A stretch of DNA of 62,294 nt from Bartonella queenslandensis. GTDB taxonomy: Bacteria > Pseudomonadota > Alphaproteobacteria > Rhizobiales > Rhizobiaceae. Position numbers and translations under genes: made by a program. Where the stretch lies: positions 1-62,294 of the forward strand of contig NZ_NAAI01000011.1 in assembly GCF_018155095.1 (NCBI RefSeq), read 5' to 3'. The notes beneath the pieces are model-generated. The model worked only from the letters and a program-made list of their open reading frames with translations. It had not been told where the DNA came from and made no database searches. This document shows, in pieces, positions 10,393 to 19,660 of this stretch (its first letter is position 1; every line of letters starts with the position of its first letter).

Positions 10393-11800
10393 CGCTTGGC
10401 GACTTTATCTTCTTGTGTTTTGAACGGATCGTGGAAACAGATTCTTGTGTTGCAACACGGATATCACCATCAAAAAAACGTAAATTTATTTGTCCACTTT
10501 CAGGAAACTGTGCCAACCGTTTAATAGGTTTATGATCTTGCCCCAAAGCCAAAACAAAACCTCGCTCTAAAATATTCTGATAAGAAGTACTTTTTAAAAG
10601 CCTACATGCCAACTCTAACGCTGCACGTTGTTTTTCTACACTGCGCATAAAAGCACGGTGAAGGCGCGCTGTATATTCCTTTGTATGGCGTTGTGCTTTT
10701 TCACTCTTTAACAAACGGGGCGAAAGACGGAGATGAAGAGCATGAAAAGAAAAACGTTTTTTATCATAACTCACACAAAGAGCACGCTGTAATCGGCTTG
10801 AAATTTCATCAAAACCACGCCGCGGTAGAGAAAAAAGTTGATCAGCAGTAGGCAGACCGCGTCTGGCTGCACGCAACTTTTGTTGGTGAGAATCAAAAGA
10901 ACGTGCAAGTCCTTTACGCAAACGTGCCCCAAGTGACGCGACACTCACTTCAAGATCAAGCTTGACGGGAACAGCCTTTTCTGCGGCTCCCGTAGGGGTT
11001 GGGGCACGCCAATCAGCAACATAATCAATCAAAGTCCAATCTGTTTCATGCCCAACAGCAGAAATAATGGGCAGATCAGAAGCATAAACAGCACGAACAA
11101 CAGCTTCGTCATTAAACCCCCACAAATCTTCTAAACTTCCTCCTCCCCGTGCAACAATAAGGAGATCAGGTTTTGGAATGGTCCCTCCTGAAGCAAGAGC
11201 ATTAAAGCCTTCAACAGCAGCAGCCACTTCGCTCCCGCTTGTTTCCCCCTGAACACGGACAGGCCAAACCAAAACATGCAACGGAAAACGATCAGATATA
11301 CGATGAATAATATCGCGAATAACGGCTCCCGTTGGTGATGTTACAACACCTATAATTCGAGGCATATAAGGCAAAGGCTTTTTCTTTGCTTCATCAAATA
11401 AGCCTTCTTCTGCAAACTTTTTCTTACGATTTTCAAGAAGAGTCATCAAAGCACCAACTCCTGTTGGCTCAAGAGCCTCAATGACAATTTGATATTTCGA
11501 CGAGCCTGGATAAGTCGTAAGCTTACCGACAGCAACCACTTCCATCCCTTCTTCAGGAGGAAATTTGAGCTTTTCCATCACACCACGCCAAATAACAGCT
11601 TCCAACCGTGCCTTATCATCTTTTAAAGCAAAATAAGCATGTCCCGAAGCATGAGCTCCACGATAACCTGAGATCTCCCCACGCACCCGCACGTAGCCAA
11701 ACTTTTCCTCAACAACACGCTTTAAAGCGCCTGCTATTTCGGAAACAGTAAATTCTGCAACATTCGTTGCACTTGTTTTTTCACTCAATAAATTGACCAT
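10370..11800 (-). CDS. xseA: exodeoxyribonuclease VII large subunit
   Basis: Catalytic subunit of the single-strand-specific exonuclease VII, 476 residues. It has an N-terminal OB-fold ([26 protein letters not shown], ~19-44), a catalytic core with [14 protein letters not shown] (~151-164), [21 protein letters not shown] and [24 protein letters not shown], then the long helical C-terminal part that binds XseB. It appears intact. Its 5' third (roughly 11150-11800) exists in four decayed copies further right in the window, so this gene was the right-hand border of a tandem amplification. No xseB is visible here. Confidence 0.95.
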   Translation of the reverse strand: MVNLLSEKTSATNVAEFTVSEIAGALKRVVEEKFGYVRVRGEISGYRGAHASGHAYFALKDDKARLEAVIWRGVMEKLKFPPEEGMEVVAVGKLTTYPGSSKYQIVIEALEPTGVGALMTLLENRKKKFAEEGLFDEAKKKPLPYMPRIIGVVTSPTGAVIRDIIHRISDRFPLHVLVWPVRVQGETSGSEVAAAVEGFNALASGGTIPKPDLLIVARGGGSLEDLWGFNDEAVVRAVYASDLPIISAVGHETDWTLIDYVADWRAPTPTGAAEKAVPVKLDLEVSVASLGARLRKGLARSFDSHQQKLRAARRGLPTADQLFSLPRRGFDEISSRLQRALCVSYDKKRFSFHALHLRLSPRLLKSEKAQRHTKEYTARLHRAFMRSVEKQRAALELACRLLKSTSYQNILERGFVLALGQDHKPIKRLAQFPESGQINLRFFDGDIRVATQESVSTIRSKHKKIKSPSDDQGTLF

Positions 11801-11953
11801 TTTTCAATTCACGGAAGTTGAAATATTCAGTCTTAACATTCACACATCTTTAATGAAAATAACAGATCTCTTTAAAAAAGAATGTTTTAAAAGCACATTC
11901 TCTCTATAAGATATTCCTACATTTATCCATGATATCCACGCATTCCCTATGCG

Positions 11954-11999
11954 CTTCGACGTCTTGCAAAATCTTTAAATCCTTTGCAATACGTTGAAG
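11954..11999. repeat. conserved inverted repeat, copy A (between binding-protein copy 3 and xseA)
   Basis: CTTCGACGTCTTGCAAA and TTTGCAATACGTTGAAG form an imperfect 17-bp stem around a 12-base centre. Equivalent elements sit at the same place behind copies 4, 5 and 6. No T-run follows on either strand, so it is not a classical terminator. It could be an operator or a mRNA-stabilising hairpin at the 3' end of the binding-protein transcript. Confidence 0.7.
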
Positions 12000-12036
12000 A
12001 TATCATGATTGCACTCTTTATTTTACAAGTAAAAAA

Positions 12037-13662
12037 TTATTTTTCAATTTCACTATAAAAAACGTGGGGAGCGCTACTCCACACCCATTTTTTGACATCA
12101 GGTGTCATTGCTATCACATTATATTTCTGAAAGATAAACGCATAAGGACCTTTTTGCATCAGTTCACGTTGTAAATCAACATAGAGTTGTGCCCGTTTTT
12201 GTGAATCTTTTTGAAACAATGCCTCTTCAACTTTTTGATTCATTTTGGCATCAAAATACCCATGCTGCCAACTAGGATAAGCTGTATTTTTTGCCTCAAA
12301 CCGATTATCCGGATTATAAACAAGACGTGAAGCCATGGTATGAGGATCCGTAGAGCCACTATTCCACCCGATAAAAGTCGTATCAAAAGCTCGGGCATCT
12401 ACCTTTGAAAATAACTGTGTACCCGCCACACGTTCAATTTTAAGACGCACCCCCGCCTGAGCAGCATTATCTTGAAGGGATTGGGCAAGAGCTAAAGTAG
12501 AAGGGGCATTTGCAACAAGAAAACTCGCCTCAAAGCCATTCGGATAACCAGCTTCCGCTAAAAGTTGCTTGGCTTTTTGAATATCAAGCTTAAAGGGTTG
12601 CCCTTCTTTTTCATCCAAAGCTCCAAAATTGCCAAGAGGAATAAAACTTGCCCGTGGAACACCAATACCTTTGAGAAGTTTATTGCCAAAGCCTTCATAG
12701 TCTATGAGATAACGCATTGCCAAACGTACTTTTTCCTTAGCAAAAATGGGATTTGTCATATTAAATCCCCAATACATCATGCTTGGCACCAACACCTTTT
12801 CAACTTTAACATCTGTTGTTTTTTGCAAATCTGCAAGATCTTCAGGTGTCAAATCACGCGCAACATCAATATCATGCTTTTGCAACAACAAACGTTGTGT
12901 TCCAGGCTCTGCAACATGGCGAATGAGGATCTGCTTCAGTTTCGGGGCTTTTCCCCAATAATGGGCGCTTGCACGCAACAAAAGAGCTTCTCCAGGGCGC
13001 CAGCTTTTTAATTGATAAGGACCAACACAAGCAGCATGCGTTTTCAAATATTGATTTCCCAAATCACCATTTTTTTCGTGCTTCATAATTGTCTTACGAT
13101 CAAGCAAAGCAGTGACATGATTTGCAACAATATTATTAAGAATAAGCTCCGCTGGATAAGGCTTATCAAATTTCATCACCACCGTTTTTTCATCAGGGGC
13201 TTGCAAAGCATTATCAACATTTTGTTCTGTAATCCCATATTCATTAAAAGTTGCCGCATCGGCCATTTTTAATTTGATAACCCGCTTCATCCCCCAAACA
13301 AGATCATTGGCGTTGGCTTCTCTACCATCATTAAACTTCAAACCATCACGCAAATGAAAAGTAATCACGGTACTGTGATCATCACCAGAAACATCCCAAT
13401 GCGTTGCTAATGCTGGAACTATTTTTGTTGGATCCTCTGCTGCTGTACTGACCAAATTGTCACAAACATTTTCAATAATTTCACTTGCATAAACATCATT
13501 GCTTTGTGCAGGATCAAAACTACTGATGGCATCGAGATTCCAAGCCATCACAAGGGTATCAGCTGGTGTTTTTGCTGAAGCCTGTTGTGCAACCACTCCA
13601 AGTGCTATAAGAACACAAACAAGAGAGCTGCTCCTTTTTAATATTTTTCTTTTCAAATTCAT
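12037..13662 (-). CDS. ABC transporter substrate-binding protein (family 5), copy 3
   Basis: 541 residues. A signal peptide (MNLKRKILKRSSSLVCVLIA...QQASA) is followed by the SBP_bac_5 domain with the paralogue landmarks AISSFDPAQSNDVYASEII, CVGPYQLKSWRPGEALLL, MRYLIDYEGFGNK and KWVWSSAPHVFYSEIEK. The frame opens at 13701, but GAGGGAGAAATCT directly before the ATG at 13662 fixes the start. The gene ends 236 bases before the start of xseA. Its upstream region is a decayed xseA fragment, so its leader and promoter lie in former coding DNA. It probably shares the single permease/ATPase set at 943-4595. Confidence 0.9.
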   Translation of the reverse strand: MNLKRKILKRSSSLVCVLIALGVVAQQASAKTPADTLVMAWNLDAISSFDPAQSNDVYASEIIENVCDNLVSTAAEDPTKIVPALATHWDVSGDDHSTVITFHLRDGLKFNDGREANANDLVWGMKRVIKLKMADAATFNEYGITEQNVDNALQAPDEKTVVMKFDKPYPAELILNNIVANHVTALLDRKTIMKHEKNGDLGNQYLKTHAACVGPYQLKSWRPGEALLLRASAHYWGKAPKLKQILIRHVAEPGTQRLLLQKHDIDVARDLTPEDLADLQKTTDVKVEKVLVPSMMYWGFNMTNPIFAKEKVRLAMRYLIDYEGFGNKLLKGIGVPRASFIPLGNFGALDEKEGQPFKLDIQKAKQLLAEAGYPNGFEASFLVANAPSTLALAQSLQDNAAQAGVRLKIERVAGTQLFSKVDARAFDTTFIGWNSGSTDPHTMASRLVYNPDNRFEAKNTAYPSWQHGYFDAKMNQKVEEALFQKDSQKRAQLYVDLQRELMQKGPYAFIFQKYNVIAMTPDVKKWVWSSAPHVFYSEIEK

Positions 13663-13699
13663 AGATTTCTCCCTCTCAAGTTTATTGTGTAAATTTTCC

Positions 13700-14385
13700 A
13701 TGCAGCAAAAATGTGCAAAATAATAAAACTAAGTAAATCACAGGTTTTGAAAGACAAAGTTCTAAATCTTCAAGAATAGCATCATTTGCCGACCATTTCT
13801 TCCGCTCCCCGCCTATAGACTTCCCCAAAACATACAAAGAAAAATAATCTGATAGACAATGAATAATCACCAATAACAAAAGCCACTTCATGATATCTTA
13901 ATGCCTTTGATTGAAGACCATAAAAAGTTTCGTCTTTGCTTTGTTGGACAAGTTTATCTCTTCTTTCTTTGGACATTGGTTCTCTTCTAGCGTTTTTTAA
14001 TGTCATCACAGCACTCTCCCCTATTGGTTTAAGGACACTAATAACAAAGAGCCTTCATAAGAATTTGATGTTTCGATAAAGTAGAAAAATTCGTCACCTT
14101 GCCAAGTGTAACAGCTTTTATCTCTTCTTCAAGAAAGGACTTTAATTTTTTCATTACTCTGTGAAACAGTACCCTCCCATTGCACCTTATCATCTTTCAA
14201 AGCAAAAGGAAACATGGGCATAAGCCCCCTAAAAATCTGATATTCCTCATATCCCCCATAAAAAAATTTTTCTTGCATAGTGCAAAATTTTTTCTTCTTT
14301 AGCAAGGCTCAATGATGCAACAGTTGTTGCACAGATTTTTTCAACCAATAAATTGACCTCCTTTCCATTCAGCGAAGTTGAAATG
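13700..14385 (-). pseudogene. decayed 5' fragment of xseA, copy 1
   Basis: Reading against xseA, the same order of short matches appears along the whole stretch. Examples are CAAAACATAC...GATAGACAATGAATAATC versus xseA CAAAACATGC...GATATACGATGAATAAT; CACCTTATCATCTTTCAAAGCAAAA versus GCCTTATCATCTTTTAAAGCAAAA; and AATAAATTGAC at the old start codon, followed by the shared leader GAAGTTGAAAT. It corresponds to about the first 215 codons of xseA. It is full of indels and has no open frame. The fragment ends about 40 bases before the start of binding-protein copy 3. Confidence 0.75.
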
Positions 14386-14468
14386 TTCAATTTTAACATC
14401 CATAAAGACCATCTTTAATGAGAATGAAAAACCTCTTTTAACAGATGTCTTGAAAAAGCATTCAACAA

Positions 14469-14514
14469 TATATCCCCTTTATTCACGACCTTCATATCCC
14501 CTTTATTCACGACC
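14469..14514. repeat. short tandem duplication (two ~22-bp units)
   Basis: The unit ATATCCCCTTTATTCACGAC followed by CTTC occurs twice back to back, just before the conserved inverted repeat. It is probably a recent replication-slippage duplication. It is absent from the equivalent positions behind the other copies. Confidence 0.8.
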
Positions 14515-14558
14515 TTCGACGTATTGCAAAGCTTGAAAACTTATACAATACGTTGAAG
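14514..14558. repeat. conserved inverted repeat, copy B
   Basis: CTTCGACGTATTG and CAATACGTTGAAG pair in a 13-position stem with one mismatch around a ~19-base centre. It occupies the same site as copy A, between the end of a binding-protein gene and the (here decayed) xseA start. Confidence 0.7.
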
Positions 14559-14605
14559 ATATCATGATTGCACTTTTTATCTATTTAACAGCATTGAAGA
14601 CACAC

Positions 14606-16237
14606 TTATTTTTCAATGGCGGCATAAAAAATACGTGGTGCATCATTCCACACCCATTTTTTTACATCAGGTGTCATAGCGATAATATTATATGTCTGAT
14701 AGATAAAAGCATAGGGGCCTTTTTTCATAAAATCACGCTGTAAATCAGCATACATTTTGGCCCGTTTCTGTGGATCTTTTTGAAACAAGGCATCTTTCAC
14801 CTTCTTATTCATATCTTCATCCAAATAGCCATGGCACCAACTAGGATAACCTGTGTTTTTAGCCTCAAACCGATTATCCGGATTTAAAATAAAACGTGCA
14901 GCCATGGTATGAGGATCCGCAGAAGCATTATTCCACCCTATAAAAATTGTATCAAAGCTCCGTGCATAAAGTTTTGAAAACAACTGCGTGCCGATAAAAT
15001 GTTCAATCTTAAAGTGCACACCTATCTTTTTTGCATTGTCTTGGATAGACTGAGCAATAGGCAAAGCAAAAGGATAAGGAGATTTTCCTGCAAAAATATT
15101 AGCCTCAAAACCGTTTGGATAACCTGCTTCTGTTAAAAGCTGCTTAGCTTTTTCAAGATCAAGTTTAAAGGGTTGCCCTTCTTTTTCATCCAAAGCCCCA
15201 AAATTACCAAGAGGAATAAAGCTTGACCGTGGAATGCCAACATCTTTAAGAAGAGTCTTTCCCAAAGTGTCATAATCGATCAAATAGCGCATTGCCAAAC
15301 GCACCTTTTCATTGGCAAAAATAGGATTCGTTGTATTGAACCCCCATAATATCATGGATGGAACTAATACTTTTTCAATCTTAATATCTGTTGTTGCTTG
15401 GAGATCTGTTACATCTTCAGGCATCAAATTACGGGCCACATCAATATCGTGTTTTTCCAACAACAAACGTTGTGTTCCAGGCTCTGCAATATGACGAATT
15501 AAGATCTTCTTCAATTTAGGTGCCTCTCCCCAATAATTGGAACTTGCACGCAACAAAATCCCTTCTCCAGGACGCCAACTTTCTAACTGATAAGGACCAA
15601 CACAAGCAGCGTGACTTGCCAAATAGCGATTTCCCATATCACCATCTTGTTCGTGTTTTATAAGTGTCTCACGATCAAGCAGAGCAACAGTACGATTCCT
15701 AGAAATATTGCTCAGAATAAGTTCTGCTGGATAAGGTTTATCAAATTTCATCACCACTGTTTTCTCATCAGGTGCTTGAAAAGCCTCATCAACATTTTGT
15801 TCTGTGATACCATATTCATTAAAAGTTGCCGCATTAGATAGCTTCAATTTGACAACCCGCCTCATCCCCCAAACAAGATCATGAGCACCAGCATGCCGAC
15901 CATCGTTAAACTTCAAATCATCGCGCAAATGAAAAGTAATCACCGTACTCTGGTCATCGCTTGCAACATCCCAACTTTTTGCTAAAGAAGGAACGATTTT
16001 AGCTCCATCATTTTTAGCAGAATCAACCAAATTATCGCAAATATTGACAACAATTTCAGCTCCATACCGGTCATTGAGCTGCGCAGGATCAAAATTACTG
16101 ATCGCATCAAGATCCCAAGCCATCACGAGGGTATCGGCAGGTGTTTTTGCTGAAACTTGTTGCACAAACATCCCAAAAGCAATAAGAGCATAAACAAAAG
16201 AACTGCTCCCTTTTAATATCTTTCTTTTTAAGTTCAT
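14606..16237 (-). CDS. ABC transporter substrate-binding protein (family 5), copy 4
   Basis: 543 residues with signal peptide (...GMFVQQVSAKTPADTLVM) and complete SBP_bac_5 fold. It is very close to copy 5: both have FAGKSPYPFALPIAQSIQDN, GYPSWCHGYLDEDMNKKVKDALF and KRAKMYADLQRDFM, features not shared with copies 2, 3 and 6. It differs from all others in MAARFILNPDNRFEA (others MASRLVYNPDNRFEA). The start ATG at 16237 is preceded by AAAGGGAGAAATCT. Upstream sequence is a decayed xseA fragment. The ligand is unknown. Confidence 0.9.
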   Translation of the reverse strand: MNLKRKILKGSSSFVYALIAFGMFVQQVSAKTPADTLVMAWDLDAISNFDPAQLNDRYGAEIVVNICDNLVDSAKNDGAKIVPSLAKSWDVASDDQSTVITFHLRDDLKFNDGRHAGAHDLVWGMRRVVKLKLSNAATFNEYGITEQNVDEAFQAPDEKTVVMKFDKPYPAELILSNISRNRTVALLDRETLIKHEQDGDMGNRYLASHAACVGPYQLESWRPGEGILLRASSNYWGEAPKLKKILIRHIAEPGTQRLLLEKHDIDVARNLMPEDVTDLQATTDIKIEKVLVPSMILWGFNTTNPIFANEKVRLAMRYLIDYDTLGKTLLKDVGIPRSSFIPLGNFGALDEKEGQPFKLDLEKAKQLLTEAGYPNGFEANIFAGKSPYPFALPIAQSIQDNAKKIGVHFKIEHFIGTQLFSKLYARSFDTIFIGWNNASADPHTMAARFILNPDNRFEAKNTGYPSWCHGYLDEDMNKKVKDALFQKDPQKRAKMYADLQRDFMKKGPYAFIYQTYNIIAMTPDVKKWVWNDAPRIFYAAIEK

Positions 16238-16269
16238 AGATTTCTCCCTTTAACGTTTATTGTATAAAT

Positions 16270-16930
16270 TTTCCTTGCAACAGGAATGTACAAAAATAAA
16301 AAGATCAGGCTTTTAAAACACACCACCTAAAGATAAAATACCAAACCTTTCCAATAGCGGGAGCAATCCCTTGGGCGATATTGGTCAACTAAAGCAAAAG
16401 AGGCAACGAAAAATGATCTAATAAACAATGAGCGATACCACAATGACAGCGCCTGTTGGTAATGTCACAGCACCTATAACTTTGACCATACAAACCAAAG
16501 ATTTTCTTTATCGCATCAAACTAGGACTTCTTCTCTAAAAACCTTGTTGCGATTTTCTCAAAAGATTTCTCAAAGCAGCAACTTCAGTTACTTTAAAAGC
16601 CTCAATCATCCTTTGATATTTTGTCAATCCTTATAAGCATAGTATTTCTAGCCATAGTCACTCCTCTCCTTCCTCACAAGGAAATTTGAGCATTTCCATG
16701 AACCCAAGCCAAAGGACAATCCCAGCATCTCATCATTTTTTAAAGAAAAGTGGTGTAATTTGAAGCATCAGCTCCACAATAACCCCCCATTCCCCCAACG
16801 CACCTGCATATACTCAAATTTCTTCTCAATAGCACATTTTAAGATCCCCCGCTTTTTCTACAAAATACTAAACTCTGCTCATATTCATTATGCCCGTTTC
16901 TTTAACCGACAAATTTATTATTTTTTAACC
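16270..16930 (-). pseudogene. decayed 5' fragment of xseA, copy 2
   Basis: This is the clearest of the relics. GCGCCTGTTGGTAATGTCACA and GCACCTATAA match xseA GCTCCCGTTGGTGATGTTACA and ACACCTATAA. GCCTCAATCATCCTTTGATATTT matches GCCTCAATGACAATTTGATATTT. GGAAATTTGAGCATTTCCAT matches GGAAATTTGAGCTTTTCCAT, and AGCTCCACAATAACC matches AGCTCCACGATAACC. The order is colinear with xseA 11150-11800. Frameshifts abolish coding. The plus-strand open frame inside it (16760-16966) is accidental. Confidence 0.85.
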
Positions 16931-17049
16931 TCACTTAAGATTGAAATCTCTAATCTTAATATCTAAGCATATGCGTTTTATAAAAATGCATAGTTCCTCT
17001 CTAAAGAAGAGTATCTTCGAGTGACTCTATAATGCATTTTACCGATAAA

Positions 17050-17095
17050 CTTCGATATTTTGCAAAGCTTTTAAAGCCTATGCAAAACACCGAAG
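17050..17095. repeat. conserved inverted repeat, copy C
   Basis: CTTCGATATTTTGCA and TGCAAAACACCGAAG form a 15-position stem. The two non-Watson-Crick positions would be G-U pairs in a minus-strand RNA, i.e. in the binding-protein transcript. The sequence differs from copies A and B but the pairing is kept. Confidence 0.7.
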
Positions 17096-17143
17096 GTATC
17101 ATTATTACATTAACTGTTGTATATTACAACATTTAAAAAGTGC

Positions 17144-18775
17144 TTATTTTTCAATGGCATTATAAAAAATACGTGGTGCACTATTCCACACCCATTTTTT
17201 TACATCAGGTGTCATAGCAATAATACTATATGTCTGATAGATAAAAGCATAAGGTCCTTTCTGCATAAAATCACGCTGTAAATCAGCATACATTTTGGCC
17301 CGTTTCTGTGGATCTTTTTGAAACAAGGCATCTTTCACCTTTTTATTCATATCTTCATCCAAATAGCCATGGCACCAACTAGGATAGCCTGTATTTTTAG
17401 CCTCAAACCGATTATCCGGATTATAAACAAGACGTGAAGCCATTGTATAAGGATCTGCAGAATCGTTATTCCATCCCATAAAAATTGTATCAAAGCTCCG
17501 TGCATAAAGTTTTGAAAACAACTGTGTCCCTACAAAATTTTCAATCTTAAAGTGTACACCTATTTTTTTTGCATTGTCTTGGATAGACTGAGCAATAGGC
17601 AAAGCAAAAGGATAAGGAGATTTTCCTGCAAAAATATTGGCTTCAAAACCGTTTGGATAACCTGCTTCTGTTAAAAGCTGCTTGGCTTTTTCAAGATCAA
17701 GTTTAAAGGGTTGCCCTTCTTTTTCATCCAAAGCCCCAAGATTACCAAGAGGAATAAAGCTTGATCGTAGAATACCAACATTTTTAAGAAGAGTCTTTCC
17801 CAAAGTGTCATAATCGATCAGATAGCGCATTGCCAAACGCACCTTTTCATTGGCAAAAATAGGATTTGTCGTATTGAACCCCCACATTATCACAGATGGA
17901 GCCAACACTTTTTCAATCTTAATATCTGTTGTTGCTTGAAGATCTGTTATATCTTCAGGCATCAAATTACGGGCCACATCAATATCGTGCCTTTCCAACA
18001 ACAAACGTTGTGTTCCAGGCTCAGCAATATGGCGAATGAGAATCTGCTTCAATTTGGGTGCCTCTCCCCAATGATGGGAACTTGCACGCAACAAAATTGC
18101 TTCTCCAGAACGCCAACTTTCTAACTGATAAGGTCCAACACAAGCAGCGTGACTTGCCAAATAGCGATTTCCCATATCACCATCTTGTTCGTGTTTCATA
18201 ATGGTCTCACGATCAAGTAAAGCAGCAACACGAGTCGTAAGAATATGCCCAAGGATGATCTCTGCTGGATAAAGCTTGTCAAATTTCATCACCACTGTTT
18301 TCTCATCGGGGGCTTGAAGAGTAGAATCAATATTTTGTTCTGTAATTCCATATTCGTTAAATATAGCCGCTGCAGACAACTTCAATTTGACAACCCGCTT
18401 CATCCCCCAAACAAGATCATGAGCACCAGCAGGCCGACCATCATTAAATTTCAAATCATCACGCAAATGAAAAGTAATAACTGTACCCCCGCCCTCATTT
18501 GAAACGTCCCAACTCTTTGCCAAAGAAGGCGCTATTTTAGCTGCATCATCTGTAGCGGAATCAATTAAGTTATCACAAATATTAGCAATAATTTCATTGC
18601 CATAACGTTCATTGATCTGCGCAGGATCAAAAGTCTCGATTGAATCAATATTCAATGCCATTACAAGGGTATCGGCAGGTGTTTTTGCAGCAACTTGTTG
18701 CACAAACATCCCAAAAGCCATAAGAGCAGCAACAAAAGAGCTGCTCCCTTTTAATATTTTTCTTTTTAAATTCAT
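17144..18775 (-). CDS. ABC transporter substrate-binding protein (family 5), copy 5
   Basis: 543 residues, signal peptide ...GMFVQQVAAKTPADTLVM, complete SBP_bac_5 fold. The N-terminal lobe is the most individual of the tandem set (ALNIDSIETFDPAQINERYGNEIIANICDN, cut here into family motifs ETFDPAQ and NEIIANICDN; EGGGTVITFHLRDDLKFNDGRP). The C-terminal two thirds are almost the same as copy 4, suggesting gene conversion. The start ATG has AAAGGGAGAAATCT upstream. The upstream region is a decayed xseA fragment. Confidence 0.9.
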   Translation of the reverse strand: MNLKRKILKGSSSFVAALMAFGMFVQQVAAKTPADTLVMALNIDSIETFDPAQINERYGNEIIANICDNLIDSATDDAAKIAPSLAKSWDVSNEGGGTVITFHLRDDLKFNDGRPAGAHDLVWGMKRVVKLKLSAAAIFNEYGITEQNIDSTLQAPDEKTVVMKFDKLYPAEIILGHILTTRVAALLDRETIMKHEQDGDMGNRYLASHAACVGPYQLESWRSGEAILLRASSHHWGEAPKLKQILIRHIAEPGTQRLLLERHDIDVARNLMPEDITDLQATTDIKIEKVLAPSVIMWGFNTTNPIFANEKVRLAMRYLIDYDTLGKTLLKNVGILRSSFIPLGNLGALDEKEGQPFKLDLEKAKQLLTEAGYPNGFEANIFAGKSPYPFALPIAQSIQDNAKKIGVHFKIENFVGTQLFSKLYARSFDTIFMGWNNDSADPYTMASRLVYNPDNRFEAKNTGYPSWCHGYLDEDMNKKVKDALFQKDPQKRAKMYADLQRDFMQKGPYAFIYQTYSIIAMTPDVKKWVWNSAPRIFYNAIEK

Positions 18776-18809
18776 AGATTTCTCCCTTTAAAGTTTATTG
18801 TATAAATTC

Positions 18810-19440
18810 TCTATGCTGCAAAAACGGACAAAATAATAAAATAGGGCGAACCATAAGTTCCAAGAGATAAGTTATTAAAACCTTCACCCCCAAAACCTCT
18901 TGTCAATCATCCCTCCTGTCCACACTTATAAACCAAACCATACAAAGGAAAACACGCTGATATACGATAAACAACCACCAATAACAGAGCCATTCATGAT
19001 ATCTTAATGCCTAACTATTGAAGACTATAAGACTAAGTTTTCTTTTTTGCTGAGCAAGCTTGTCTCTTGTTTCTTCTAACATTTTTTGAATGTTATCAAA
19101 GGCTCCCTGTTGGCTCAAGTACCTTAATAAAAAAGAGCCTTCATAATAATTTGATGATTTGATAAAACAGGAAAATTCGTTGATTTGCCAAATGCAACGG
19201 CTTTTATTCCTTCTTCAAATTTTTTGCATCACTCCCTGTAAAACAATACCCCCTTGGCATCTCATCATTTTTTAAAGCAAAAGAAGACACGGGCACCATA
19301 AAAAAACTGAGATCCTTCACCGCCCCCAATATCCCCCTATGAAAAATTTTTCTTCAATATTGCAAAGTCTTTTATCCTTTAGCAATACTAACTTACGCTA
19401 CGTTGTTGCACTCATTTTTTCAGAAAGTAAATTACCCCTT
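18810..19440 (-). pseudogene. decayed 5' fragment of xseA, copy 3
   Basis: Colinear short matches to xseA 11150-11800 include GGCATCTCATCATTTTTTAAAGCAAAA (xseA CCTTATCATCTTTTAAAGCAAAA), TTGTTGCACTCATTTTTTCAG (xseA GTTGCACTTGTTTTTTCA) and, at the old start, AGTAAATTACCCCTTTTCAATTCAG (xseA AATAAATTGACCATTTTTCAATTCA). No open frame is left. Confidence 0.75.
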
Positions 19441-19569
19441 TTCAATTCAGAAAAGTTGAAATGTTCATTTTAATATCCACGCAAACACATCTTCAATGAG
19501 AATAAAAAATCTCTCTTAACAGAATATCTTGAAAAGACATTCAACAACACACGTATCGCTCACCTATAA

Positions 19570-19614
19570 ATTCGACGCACTATAAAGCTCGAAAACTCAT
19601 GCAAAACGTCGAAT
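19570..19614. repeat. conserved inverted repeat, copy D
   Basis: ATTCGACG and CGTCGAAT pair perfectly (8 bp) across a ~29-base centre. At the fifth position, where copies A and B have a G-T mismatch, this copy has a full G-C pair, i.e. the pairing was kept or restored. It lies at the same relative site as copies A-C. Confidence 0.65.
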
Positions 19615-19660
19615 ATATCATGGCTATGCTTTTTATCTATTTGACAGCTTTGAAGACACG

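Noticed and set aside
11954..11999. Ordinary rho-independent terminators behind the binding-protein genes
   Set aside because: The stems are not followed by a T-run on either strand.
14469..14514. CRISPR-like repeats
   Set aside because: Only two abutting units with no spacers; a slippage duplication. No CRISPR array or cas gene seen in the window.
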